DNA of 36,590 bases from JAAZPG01 sp012797375 (GTDB taxonomy: Bacteria; Acidobacteriota; Aminicenantia; Aminicenantales; UBA4085), in contig CALMMC010000080.1 of assembly GCA_937868205.1 (NCBI GenBank), forward strand, positions 1-36,590. The letters run 5' to 3'. Of this stretch, positions 1 to 8,750 are shown piece after piece. Each line of letters starts with the position of its first letter. Positions within the stretch are counted from its first letter, which is position 1. The notes under the pieces were generated by a model, which saw nothing but the letters and a program-made list of their open reading frames with translations, was not told where the DNA came from and made no database searches. The position numbers and the translations under genes were made by a program.

Positions 1-60
1 GGGGACGTTTATCTCGGAAAGTGCCGGGCCGGCGTCGCGCTTGTCACGGACGGTGGGAAG
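1..60 (-). CDS. ExbD/TolR biopolymer transport protein, N-terminal fragment cut by the window edge
   Basis: Read on the minus strand from base 60 to base 1, one frame gives about 20 residues ending in the block SEINVP. This matches the conserved stretch just before the single membrane helix of ExbD/TolR proteins. The partner of TolQ is expected directly downstream, as here. I found no ATG, GTG or TTG in this frame between the fragment and the end of tolQ. The true start may be non-standard or inside tolQ, or a base may be wrong near the contig end. The family call rests on the motif and the position only. Confidence 0.5.
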
Positions 61-61
61 C

Positions 62-733
<672 letters not shown>

Positions 734-747
734 GGGCGTTCCGGTTC

Positions 748-776
748 AGGATAACACAGGGCCGGAACCGATTCAA
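748..776 (-). promoter_or_regulatory. Candidate tolQ promoter
   Basis: On the minus strand, TTGAAT (771-776) is separated by 17 nt from TATCCT (748-753), and the tolQ ATG follows 14 nt later. A transcript would have a leader of only a few nucleotides and no Shine-Dalgarno. Seen by eye only. Confidence 0.4.
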
Positions 777-815
777 TTTAGGCCGCCAGGGATCCGGTCT
801 TTCTGGCGACGGCGG

Positions 816-3161
816 TCAGGCCAGCATCTTTGTAAGAATCGCCAGGGCCGTCTCCTTGGCCGATTCCCCGCTTTCATAGACCGGACCGACGCAGGACGGG
901 CACCCGGACTTGCAGGGGCAGGCGGCGATCGTCTTCAGGCAGTAGTCGAGGAGCTTCTCGTCGAGATCGAACAGCGTCGGGCTCAGGCCGATGCCGCCGG
1001 GATAATTATCGTAGAGGAAAATATTGGGCTCGAAGTCCGGCTCGAGGGACAGGACGCCCGCCCCCTGCTGAACTTTGGCCCGGACGTCCCTGGTCGGGAT
1101 CGATTCGCCCGTCGCGTTGTCGCCGATCGAGACGCCCAAGTCGTGGATGTCGCACATGAGAAAGAGCGGAGCGACGTTGTGGAGGATGTAGGACAAGCCG
1201 TAGAGCCCGTTGATTTTTTCCTCGGGTTCGTAGGCCAGGCCGGCCAGGAGATCCCCCGGGATCGTCGCCCACCAAGCTGTCGTGCCCATCTCGTTCTGGG
1301 GGAGGCTCAAATCGCCCGCGCCGACGTTTTCCTGGGTGTGAAACTTGATTTTCTTGAAACCGACGACTTGGGTGGCGACGTGGACTTCGCCGTGGCGGAC
1401 GTCGAAGCGTTTCAGGCGTTTTTTGTCGAACTCGTCCAGGATCTTGATCTTGGTGTAGTCGATGGCGTCGGTATAGTAGTCGATGTCGGTCTTCTTGACG
1501 TACGCCTTGCGCTCGGTGAAGTCGAGCTTCTCGACGAAGTACTGCTCGCCCTCGCAGAGATAGATCGCTTTCTCGTGGAGAGTCGTCAGGGCCGCCGTGA
1601 AATCCACCTCGGCGATCACCCGCGTCTTTTCCGTGGTGTCGACGACCACGAAGTTGTCGGAGGAGATCGACCGGAGGCTGACTCCGTCGGCCGGGTACGC
1701 GTCCGACGTCCAGTACCACTTGTCCTTGGAATGATGGAGGAACTTTTCCTCCTCGAGGTATTTGAGGATTTCGCCGATTTCGGCCCGGCCGAACTTCTCC
1801 CCGTCCTGGAACGGGAGCTCGAAGGCGGCGCATTCGAGGTGGTTGATGAGGATAGTCAGGTTGTCGGGATTGATGAGGGCCCGCTCGACCGACTTTCCGA
1901 AGAAATAGTCGGGGTTATGGATGATGAACTGGTCGAGCGGGGCGGAGGAGGCGACCAGCACGGCCGCTGAGGCTCCGGATTTCCGGCCGGCCCGGCCGAT
2001 CCGCTGCCAGGTCGAGGCGATCGTTCCCGGGTAGGAGGCCAGCACGGCCACGTCGAGGGTGCCGATGTCGATCCCGAGCTCGAGGGCGTTGGTCGAGACG
2101 ACGCCGAGGATCTTTCCCTCCCGGAGGCCCTTCTCGATCTCCCGGCGCTTGACCGGCAGGTAGCCGCCGCGGTAACCGCGGATCAGGCCTTCCTGCTTGA
2201 TGGTTTTTTCCAGATCCTCCTTGAGATAGGTCAGAAGGACCTCGGTGACGAGACGGCTCTGGGCGAAGACGATCGTCTGGAGGTTCTGATGGAGGAAAAT
2301 CGAGGCGATGCGGCGGCTTTCGTTGACGTAGGACCGGCGGATGCCCAAGGCCGCGTTGACCACCGGCGGAACGTAGAAGAGAACGTATTTTTCCCCGCGG
2401 GGGGCGCCGTTGTCGTCGATGAGCGTCGGCGGGGCCTCGATCATTTTCTCGGCCATCTCCAGCGGGTTGGCGATCGTGGCCGTGCAGAGGATGAACTGGG
2501 GATTTGCCCCGTAGAAGGCGGCGACCCGCTTGAGCCGGCGGAGGACGTTGGCCAGGTGGCTGCCGAAGATGCCCCGGTAGTTATGGAGCTCGTCGATGAC
2601 CACGTATTTCAGGTTTTCGAAGAGCTTGATCCACTTGGTGTGATGGGGCAGGATCCCGGCGTGGAGCATGTCCGGATTGGTCAGGACGATGTGACCCCGG
2701 GCCCGGATGGCCCGCCGGGCGTCTTGGGGAGTGTCGCCGTCGTAAGTGAAGATCCGGATTTCCCCGGGCAGGCGGGCGATCGTCTCGTCGAGCTCGGCCC
2801 GCTGGTCGTTGGCCAGGGCTTTGGTCGGGAAGAGGTAGAGGGCCCGGGCCGAGGGATCCTTGAGGATCGCATCGAGGACGGGCAGGTTGTAGCAGAGGGT
2901 TTTCCCCGAGGCGGTCGGGGTGACGACCACGGGATTCCCCCCGTTCCTCACCGCTTCCCAGCTGGCCCGCTGGTGGACGTACAGCCGCTCGAAGCCCTTG
3001 TCCCGGAGAGCCTTTACCAGGGCGGGGTGGACCTCGGCCGGGTAATCGGCGTACCGGCCTTCCTGCGCCGGCAGATGCTTCAGGGCGGTCAGCGAATTCG
3101 TTTTCAGGGATTCGTCCCGGAGAATCTCGAGCGCCTTGTGAAGATTCTCTTGGCGGCCCAT
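816..3161 (-). CDS. mrfA: MrfA/YprA-type DEAD/DEAH helicase with C-terminal DUF1998 zinc site
   Basis: This 781-residue superfamily 2 helicase has motif I TPTASGKT (81-88), the Walker B variant DELH (190-193), motif III-like TATIANP (227-233) and motif VI QRIGRAGR (386-393). The C-terminal third matches the DUF1998/MZB region and ends in four cysteines (C748, C750, C754, C757) suited to bind zinc. This architecture and length match Bacillus MrfA (YprA), a 3'-5' helicase that works in mitomycin C lesion repair with the exonuclease MrfB. No mrfB-like gene lies in the window. The gene is divergent from uvrA across 80 bp, so two repair functions sit back to back. The ATG at 3161 follows a good promoter and has no Shine-Dalgarno. 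Confidence 0.9.
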   Translation of the reverse strand: MGRQENLHKALEILRDESLKTNSLTALKHLPAQEGRYADYPAEVHPALVKALRDKGFERLYVHQRASWEAVRNGGNPVVVTPTASGKTLCYNLPVLDAILKDPSARALYLFPTKALANDQRAELDETIARLPGEIRIFTYDGDTPQDARRAIRARGHIVLTNPDMLHAGILPHHTKWIKLFENLKYVVIDELHNYRGIFGSHLANVLRRLKRVAAFYGANPQFILCTATIANPLEMAEKMIEAPPTLIDDNGAPRGEKYVLFYVPPVVNAALGIRRSYVNESRRIASIFLHQNLQTIVFAQSRLVTEVLLTYLKEDLEKTIKQEGLIRGYRGGYLPVKRREIEKGLREGKILGVVSTNALELGIDIGTLDVAVLASYPGTIASTWQRIGRAGRKSGASAAVLVASSAPLDQFIIHNPDYFFGKSVERALINPDNLTILINHLECAAFELPFQDGEKFGRAEIGEILKYLEEEKFLHHSKDKWYWTSDAYPADGVSLRSISSDNFVVVDTTEKTRVIAEVDFTAALTTLHEKAIYLCEGEQYFVEKLDFTERKAYVKKTDIDYYTDAIDYTKIKILDEFDKKRLKRFDVRHGEVHVATQVVGFKKIKFHTQENVGAGDLSLPQNEMGTTAWWATIPGDLLAGLAYEPEEKINGLYGLSYILHNVAPLFLMCDIHDLGVSIGDNATGESIPTRDVRAKVQQGAGVLSLEPDFEPNIFLYDNYPGGIGLSPTLFDLDEKLLDYCLKTIAACPCKSGCPSCVGPVYESGESAKETALAILTKMLA

Positions 3162-3167
3162 AGCGGC

Positions 3168-3197
3168 ATGCTAGCGCATCGGCCGGCCGGCCGTCAA
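3168..3197 (-). promoter_or_regulatory. Helicase promoter, probably leaderless
   Basis: On the minus strand, TTGACG (3192-3197) is followed after 18 nt by TAGCAT (3168-3173), and the helicase ATG begins only 6 nt further on. The transcription start would fall on or next to the start codon. The spacer holds most of a 14-bp palindrome built from repeated GGCC (3180-3193), which could be an operator or simply GC-rich spacer. Confidence 0.6.
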
Positions 3198-3203
3198 ATT
3201 TTC

Positions 3204-3232
3204 TTGCTCCGGCCGCTGAAAAGTCTTAAAAT
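3204..3232 (+). promoter_or_regulatory. uvrA promoter, probably leaderless
   Basis: TTGCTC (3204-3209), a 17-nt spacer and TAAAAT (3227-3232) lie 9 nt before the uvrA ATG at 3242. The expected transcription start is within about 3 nt of the ATG. The AAGG at 3236-3239 is too close to the ATG to act as a normal Shine-Dalgarno. Confidence 0.6.
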
Positions 3233-3241
3233 GACAAGGTT

Positions 3242-5758
3242 ATGCTCAACGAAATCGTCGTGAAGAAGGCGGCCCAGCACAATTTAAAGAGGATCGACGT
3301 CCGTCTTCCCCGCAACCGGTTCATCGTCGTCACCGGGCCGTCCGGATCGGGCAAATCCTCGTTGGCCTTCGACACGCTGTTCGCCGAGGGCCAGCGCCGC
3401 TACATCGAGTGCATGTCGGCTTACGCCCGCCAATACATGGAGATGATGGAAAAACCGGACGTCGAATCCATCGAGGGCCTGTCCCCGGCCATTTCGATCG
3501 AGCAGAAGACAATCTCCTCCAACCCCCGCTCGACCGTCGGGACCGTGACCGAGATGTACGACCTCCTCCGGCTGCTGTTCGCTCGGGCCGGCATCCCCCA
3601 CTGCCCGTCCTGCGGACGGGCGGTGAGCTCCCAGTCGACCGACCAAATCATCGACCGCATCCTCGATTCGGCCCGCGGCCGGATCAAGGTCATGGCCCCC
3701 GTCATCAAGGGCCGCAAGGGCGAATACCACCGGCTCTTTGACCGCCTCCGGAAAAAGGGTTATCTCCGGCTCCGGCTGGACGGCGTTTTCCGCGATCTCG
3801 AGGATGAAATCATCCTGGTAAAAACGCGGTCCCACACCGGGGAAGTCCAGATCGACGACCTGCGCTCGTCCGCCTCTTCCCGCGGCCGTCTCCAGGAGGC
3901 GGTTGAGCGGGCGTTGGAATTGACGGACGGCGAGGTCCTGATCATCGCCGAGGACGGAGCCGAAAGCTATTATTCCCGGAAGCTCCGCTGCCCGGTCTGC
4001 GACGTCAGCCTGCCGGATCTCGAACCGCGCAACTTCTCGTTCAACAGCCCCTACGGCGCCTGCCCGCGGTGCCACGGCCTTGGATTTGACACGACCCTGA
4101 ACGAGGACGGCGAGACCGAGCTGACCGGGGACCGCTGCCCCTCCTGCGAAGGAGCCCGCCTCAATCCCCGGAGCCTGGCCGTCCGAATCGACGGGCGGAA
4201 CATCCACGACATGAGCGGGCTTTCGATCGACCGGCTGATCGCCGACCTCGGCCGACTCGAGGTCCTCGTTTCCCGCGAGGCGGTGGCCGAGCGGATCCGG
4301 CGCGAGCTCCTCGGCCGCCTGCGCGTCTGTCACGAGCTCGGCTTGTCCTACCTGACGCTCGACCGGACGGCGGCCTCGCTTTCCGGCGGAGAGGCCCAGC
4401 GCGTCCGCCTGGCGGCCCAGGTCGGAGCCCGGCTCCGGGGAATCCTCTACGTTCTCGACGAGCCGACGATCGGCCTCCACCAGAGGGACAACGGCCGGTT
4501 GATCGGCATGATCCGCCGGCTCCGGGACGACGGCAACACCGTCCTCGTCGTCGAGCACGACGAACAGACCATCCGGGCGGCCGACTACATCCTCGACCTC
4601 GGCCCGGGCGCCGGCGAGCAAGGGGGCGCGGTCGTGGCCGAAGGAACGCTCCCGGAAATTCTGAAATCCCCGGCCTCCTTGACGGCCAAGTACCTGCGGG
4701 GGGAGGCGGCGGTTTCCTTCCCCGACGGGCGCCGGCCGGCTAAAAGCTTCCTGACGATCCGCAACGCCCGGGAGCACAACCTCAAGAACATCGATGTCTC
4801 CATCCCCCTGGGATGCATGACCGCCGTGACCGGCGTTTCGGGTTCGGGCAAAAGCACCCTGGTCTTCGACATCCTCCACCGCGCCCTGCAGAACGCCCTG
4901 TTCCGGGCGAAGCTCAGAACCGGGGCGTTCGACAAGCTCGAGGGCGTCCAGCACCTGGACAAGGTCATCTCCGTGGACCAGAAACCGATCGGCCGGACGC
5001 CGCGGTCCAACCCGGCCACGTACGCCGGCCTGTTCACCGACCTCCGGCTCCTCTTCTCCTTGTCCCAGGAGGCCCGGACCCGCGGCTTCGGGCCGGGGCG
5101 GTTCAGCTTCAACATTCCGGGCGGCCGCTGCGAGGACTGCCAGGGGGCCGGGGTGAAACGGGTCGAGATGCATTTCCTTCCCGACGTTTTCGTCACCTGC
5201 GACCGCTGCGGCGGACTTCGCTACAACAAGGAAACGCTGGCCGTCCGGTACAAGGGGCGGTCGATCGCCGATTTCCTGGCCATGACGGTGGATGAGGCGT
5301 ATGAGTACCTCAAGGCCCAGCCGCGCCTCAAGCGCCGGCTGGCGACCTTGCGGCAGGTCGGGCTCGGCTACATCCGGCTCGGCCAGCCGGCCCCGACGCT
5401 GTCCGGCGGCGAAGCCCAGCGCATCAAGCTGACCAAGGAGCTGGGCCGGCGGGCGACCGGCCGAACGCTGTACCTTTTGGACGAGCCGACGACCGGACTC
5501 CATTTCGACGACGTCCGCAAGCTTTTGGAGATCCTCTCCGAGCTTGTCCGGATGGGCAACACCGTGGTCGTCATCGAGCACAACCTTGAAGTGATCCGGT
5601 TCTGCGATTATATTATCGACCTGGGTCCCGAGGGCGGGGAGGACGGAGGGCGCGTCGTCGCGGCCGGATCCCCCGAGGACGTCGCCGCGGCCGACACGCC
5701 CACGGCCGCGTTTCTCCGGTCCGCCCTTTCGGCCCCCGGACGAACCGGGACAAATTAG
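3242..5758 (+). CDS. uvrA: UvrA, excinuclease ABC subunit A, lacking the insertion domain
   Basis: UvrA is the damage-recognition ATPase of nucleotide excision repair and loads UvrB. The protein has both ABC modules: Walker A GPSGSGKS (32-39) and GVSGSGKS (about 531-538), and signatures LSGGEAQR near 380 and 720. Zinc cysteine pairs are seen, including CPVC, CPRC (271-274), CPSC (299-302), CEDC and CDRC. The UvrB-binding region, with its own CPSC and the following IKGRKGEY segment, is present. It has 838 residues against about 940 in the usual protein. The shortfall falls between CPRC and CPSC, where only 24 residues replace the roughly 110-residue insertion domain. The reading frame is intact, so this looks like a natural short form. 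holB follows after 7 bp. Confidence 0.95.
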   Translation: MLNEIVVKKAAQHNLKRIDVRLPRNRFIVVTGPSGSGKSSLAFDTLFAEGQRRYIECMSAYARQYMEMMEKPDVESIEGLSPAISIEQKTISSNPRSTVGTVTEMYDLLRLLFARAGIPHCPSCGRAVSSQSTDQIIDRILDSARGRIKVMAPVIKGRKGEYHRLFDRLRKKGYLRLRLDGVFRDLEDEIILVKTRSHTGEVQIDDLRSSASSRGRLQEAVERALELTDGEVLIIAEDGAESYYSRKLRCPVCDVSLPDLEPRNFSFNSPYGACPRCHGLGFDTTLNEDGETELTGDRCPSCEGARLNPRSLAVRIDGRNIHDMSGLSIDRLIADLGRLEVLVSREAVAERIRRELLGRLRVCHELGLSYLTLDRTAASLSGGEAQRVRLAAQVGARLRGILYVLDEPTIGLHQRDNGRLIGMIRRLRDDGNTVLVVEHDEQTIRAADYILDLGPGAGEQGGAVVAEGTLPEILKSPASLTAKYLRGEAAVSFPDGRRPAKSFLTIRNAREHNLKNIDVSIPLGCMTAVTGVSGSGKSTLVFDILHRALQNALFRAKLRTGAFDKLEGVQHLDKVISVDQKPIGRTPRSNPATYAGLFTDLRLLFSLSQEARTRGFGPGRFSFNIPGGRCEDCQGAGVKRVEMHFLPDVFVTCDRCGGLRYNKETLAVRYKGRSIADFLAMTVDEAYEYLKAQPRLKRRLATLRQVGLGYIRLGQPAPTLSGGEAQRIKLTKELGRRATGRTLYLLDEPTTGLHFDDVRKLLEILSELVRMGNTVVVIEHNLEVIRFCDYIIDLGPEGGEDGGRVVAAGSPEDVAAADTPTAAFLRSALSAPGRTGTN

Positions 5759-5765
5759 GCGGATC

Positions 5766-6860
5766 ATGGCTTTCGACGATATCCCCGGCAACGCCCCGCT
5801 CAAGGCGATTCTCCGCTCCGCCCTGCGGCGGAAAAGCGCCCTCCCGAGCCTGTTGTTCTGCGGGGCCGCCGGCGCCGGCCAGCGGGAAACCGCCTTGGAG
5901 CTGGCCAAGGCGTTCAATTGCCTCCATCTCGACGATGACGCCTGCGGCGAGTGTCCCTCCTGCCGGTCGATCGCCGCCGGAAACCATCCCGACATCATCG
6001 AGGTGATCAACCTTCCGCGGAAACAGAAAAAAACGGCGGCCGACGGAGGCCGTGAAAACGGAGCGGCCGCGGGGGATGAGGACGCCGCGGAAGACGCCGT
6101 CGCGGAACCGGCGGGATCCGGCTCGAAGCCCCGGAACATCGTCATCGATCAAATGCGCCGGGCGATCGAGCTGGCCCTCATGAAGCCGATGATCGGCCGC
6201 AAGCGGGTGTTTCTCGTCGACGACGCTTCGGAAATGGAAGCCGCGGCGGCCAACGCCTCGCTGAAGATTCTCGAGGAGCCGCCGGCGTTCTCCCAGTTCA
6301 TCCTGGTGGCGGGCAATCCGGACGTTCTTCTCCCGACGATTCGGTCCCGTTGCCAGACGCTTGTCTTCGGACCGGTCGGAACCAAGGAGATCATCGCCGT
6401 CCTCCGGGCGCGCGGCTTGGATGAAACGCGGGCCGTCTCCGTCGCGGCCGTCGTCCGGGGCGATTATCAGCGGGCCCTGAACACCGACTGGGACGAGTTC
6501 TTCGAGGAGCGCGGCCGGGCGTGGGACATGTTCCGGGCGATTTTGACCGGAAGCGACGGCGGGGATTTCATCCGCCGGCATGCCGGCGGACGAAAAGCCG
6601 CCTCCCGGGACGACATCGAGGCCTTGCTCGGTTTCTTCCGCGGATTCGGACGGGATCTTCTCGTCCTGGGCGAAACGGCGGGAGGAGGCCCTTTATTCAA
6701 TCCCGACCTTGAAGAGCGCCTTCGGGAGATTGCCTCGGTCGTCCCGCCGGAACGGGCCTTGCGGCTGATCCGGGCCGTCGACGCGGCCCAGGTCTCTTTG
6801 GAAAAATACGCGAACGTCCGCTTGCTTGCGAGCGTTCTTTTCGCGAGAATGACAGGATAA
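5766..6860 (+). CDS. holB: DNA polymerase III delta' subunit (clamp loader)
   Basis: The 364-residue protein has the clamp-loader AAA+ fold. The P-loop is degenerate (GAAGAGQR, 33-40, with Gln-Arg in place of Lys-Ser/Thr), as expected for the delta' subunit, which does not hydrolyse ATP. A zinc module uses C52, C60, C63 and C66. The segment ending DEASEM-like at VDDASEM, then LKILEEPP and the SRC motif in IRSRC, is typical of the family. A low-complexity Gly/Ala/Asp/Glu stretch (about 85-122) between the zinc module and the next helix is unusual and probably a disordered loop. It lies 7 bp after uvrA and 4 bp before ricT. The holB-ricT pairing is conserved in other bacteria, notably Firmicutes, and supports the call. 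Confidence 0.88.
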   Translation: MAFDDIPGNAPLKAILRSALRRKSALPSLLFCGAAGAGQRETALELAKAFNCLHLDDDACGECPSCRSIAAGNHPDIIEVINLPRKQKKTAADGGRENGAAAGDEDAAEDAVAEPAGSGSKPRNIVIDQMRRAIELALMKPMIGRKRVFLVDDASEMEAAAANASLKILEEPPAFSQFILVAGNPDVLLPTIRSRCQTLVFGPVGTKEIIAVLRARGLDETRAVSVAAVVRGDYQRALNTDWDEFFEERGRAWDMFRAILTGSDGGDFIRRHAGGRKAASRDDIEALLGFFRGFGRDLLVLGETAGGGPLFNPDLEERLREIASVVPPERALRLIRAVDAAQVSLEKYANVRLLASVLFARMTG

Positions 6861-6864
6861 CGAC

Positions 6865-7545
6865 ATGAGCGATTTGATTTGCGCGGTTTCCTTGACGACG
6901 GGAAAGACGATCCGGGCCCGCAAGGGCGAGACCGAGTTGGTCCGGGGCGATCTCTGCCTCGTGGAATCCGAGTTCGGGGGCGACCTGGCCCGGGTCGTCG
7001 AGACGGACGGGCCGGTATGCCGCCATCCGAACCGGGCTTCGGAAGCGCCGAACGTCCTCCGCAAAGCCGACGCCGAGGATGAGCGGAGGCTGGCCTGGCT
7101 CCGGGAACGCGAGCAACGGGCCTTCGCTTTCTGCCTCGACCGGATCAAGTTCCGGAATCTGGCCATGAAGCTGACCGCGGTCCGGTTCTATTTCAGCGAG
7201 AAAAAAGGCGTGTTCTTTTACACGGCCGACGGCCGGATCGATTTCCGCCAGCTGGTCAAGGACCTGGCCAAGGAGCTCCGGATGCGGATCGAGATGCGCC
7301 AGGTCGGCGTCCGAGACGAGGCCAAGATGATCGGCGGCCTCGGCGTCTGCGGCCGTCCGCTCTGCTGCGCCTCGTTCATGAAAACGTTCGAGCCGGTGAC
7401 GATCCAGAAAGCCCGCAAACAGCAGATCGCCATCAATCCGACGAAGATCTCGGGATTGTGCGGCCGGCTGATGTGCTGCCTGGCCTTCGAGGAGGAGAGC
7501 CGGGGCCGGATGTATTACGACGAGGATATTCCGAATGAGGATTGA
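6865..7545 (+). CDS. ricT: RicT/YaaT-like PSP1-domain protein
   Basis: This 226-residue protein has the PSP1 C-terminal domain with conserved blocks KLTAVRFYFSEKKGVFFYTADGR and two cysteine motifs, GVCGRPLCC (C162, C167, C168) and SGLCGRLMCC (C199, C204, C205). In Bacillus, RicT (YaaT) joins RicA and RicF in an iron-sulfur complex that aids RNase Y-dependent RNA maturation and phosphorelay control. Whether the same partners exist here cannot be seen. The gene is the last of the uvrA-holB-ricT run. AGGAT about 8 nt before the ATG can serve as Shine-Dalgarno. It meets the anti-sigma gene tail to tail across 15 bp. Confidence 0.88.
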   Translation: MSDLICAVSLTTGKTIRARKGETELVRGDLCLVESEFGGDLARVVETDGPVCRHPNRASEAPNVLRKADAEDERRLAWLREREQRAFAFCLDRIKFRNLAMKLTAVRFYFSEKKGVFFYTADGRIDFRQLVKDLAKELRMRIEMRQVGVRDEAKMIGGLGVCGRPLCCASFMKTFEPVTIQKARKQQIAINPTKISGLCGRLMCCLAFEEESRGRMYYDEDIPNED

Positions 7546-7560
7546 GCCGCCGGCCCGCGG

Positions 7561-8184
7561 TCAGCGGCCGATCGAGAAAGCCGCCGCCGGCGAGACGGCC
7601 AGAAGCGTCCCCTCGGCCGTGTAAGCCTTCACCGTCCAGGAGTAGGTTTTTCCCGGGAGGAAGCGGGGGGCGATTTCCGCCGGGATCACGACCGACGGTT
7701 TGTCCGTTTCCGCCGTCCAGACAGGCTCGAGCCCCTCGACCGTAATCCTGTATTCCGCCGCCCCGTCGACGCCGCGCCAGGAGAAAGATTTCGGATTTTC
7801 CTCGAGAATCCCCGCGGGGGCGATGAGAACGACGGGAGCGCCGCGGACGATCCGCGTCCCGCTGTCCGGAAAATCCGGCGGGCGGGGCGTTCGGGGAACC
7901 AGGAGGAAAACGGCCGCGGCCAAGAGGACGGCCGTCCCGGCCGCCGCCCAGGCGAGACCGAACCTGAGGCGAGCCCGTTTTTTCGCCGACCGGACGGCCG
8001 CCGCGGAAGCCGGCCCGGCCAGCCGGACGGCCTCGAGAAGAGCGGCCCGCTCGGCCGTCCGCTGAAAACAGGCCGGGCAGTCGAAATAGTGCTTCTCGAA
8101 ACACTCGGCTTCCTCCGCGCTCAGCCGGCCCAGAAGATAGTCGTCGATCTGTCGTTCGAATTCGAGGTGTTCGGGGCGGCGCAT
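7561..8184 (-). CDS. Membrane anti-sigma factor with zinc-finger (zf-HC2-like) domain
   Basis: The N-terminus carries the His-x3-Cys-x2-Cys signature of zinc-binding anti-sigma domains (HYFDCPAC). It is followed by one membrane helix (LAWAAAGTAVLLAAAVFLLV) and an extracytoplasmic part of about 100 residues with beta-strand, FN3-like wording. Such proteins hold an ECF sigma factor at the membrane until a signal releases it. It directly follows the sigma gene. Two starts are possible: an ATG at 8208 overlapping the sigma stop as TAATG, giving 215 residues, or the ATG at 8184, which has AAGGA 9 nt upstream. I chose 8184 for its Shine-Dalgarno; coupling at 8208 remains plausible. Confidence 0.8.
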   Translation of the reverse strand: MRRPEHLEFERQIDDYLLGRLSAEEAECFEKHYFDCPACFQRTAERAALLEAVRLAGPASAAAVRSAKKRARLRFGLAWAAAGTAVLLAAAVFLLVPRTPRPPDFPDSGTRIVRGAPVVLIAPAGILEENPKSFSWRGVDGAAEYRITVEGLEPVWTAETDKPSVVIPAEIAPRFLPGKTYSWTVKAYTAEGTLLAVSPAAAFSIGR

Positions 8185-8207
8185 CGGATCGAATCCTTGT
8201 CCTTTCA

Positions 8208-8744
8208 TTAGTCGGGCGACGGGGGAAAAAATGACTTTGCCGCCCGCCGCATCTGGTTCCGAAGGAGCTTGAGGGCGTAGTGGACGCGTTCGCTGACCCG
8301 GGCCGGGGCGAGCCCGAGGCGGAGGGCGGTTTCCTCCCGGCTCAGCTCTTGATAGTAGTAGAGATCCAGGACCTCGCGGTATTTCGGCGGCAGGGCCGAG
8401 ACGGCCGCGGCCAGGCCGCGGATCCGCTCGTGTTCCTCCAACCGGTCCTGGGAGGAGGCCGGGTCGTTTTCCGCCGGGAATCGGCGGGCGATTTTCGATT
8501 TCCCCCGGATGTGGTCGACGATCCGCCGGCAGGCGATGGTGTAGATGAACGTGCCGATTTGGGAATCCCCGCGGAATTCCCCGGCCCGAACGGCCGCGAT
8601 CGTTTGCGTGAGAACCTCGTTGGTCAGGTCCTCCCAGTCCGGGTTATCCCAGCCGACGGCCCGGCGGATCTTGAAACCGACGACCGGCCGGTATTTCGCG
8701 ACGACGGCTTCCAGGTCGACCTCGGCCTTGGGCGGGGGCTTCAC
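8208..8744 (-). CDS. ECF-type RNA polymerase sigma factor
   Basis: The 178-residue product has a sigma-70 region 2 (about residues 14-85, with DWEDLTNEVLTQT and GTFIYTIACRRIVDHIR) and a region 4 helix-turn-helix (about 115-165, with LPPKYREVLDLYYYQELS and RVSERVHYALKLLR). Regions 1 and 3 are absent, which defines the ECF group. It would direct RNA polymerase to a stress or envelope regulon; the target promoters are unknown. The start is GTG at 8744, 6 bp after the ftsK stop, with GGTGAT overlapping that stop as a possible ribosome site. The paired anti-sigma gene follows. Lying behind ftsK, it is probably transcribed with it at least in part. Confidence 0.88.
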   Translation of the reverse strand: MKPPPKAEVDLEAVVAKYRPVVGFKIRRAVGWDNPDWEDLTNEVLTQTIAAVRAGEFRGDSQIGTFIYTIACRRIVDHIRGKSKIARRFPAENDPASSQDRLEEHERIRGLAAAVSALPPKYREVLDLYYYQELSREETALRLGLAPARVSERVHYALKLLRNQMRRAAKSFFPPSPD

Positions 8745-8750
8745 GATCGC

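Noticed and set aside
3180..3193. GGCC-repeat palindrome as a LexA-type operator
   Set aside because: It does not match any SOS box I know and could arise from GC-rich composition; recorded only as part of the helicase promoter.
3284..6145. Very long minus-strand frame opposite uvrA and holB (over 900 codons)
   Set aside because: The sequence is rich in Arg, Gly, Asp and Val with no domain, and it mirrors the codon pattern of a high-GC gene on the other strand. uvrA and holB are certain.
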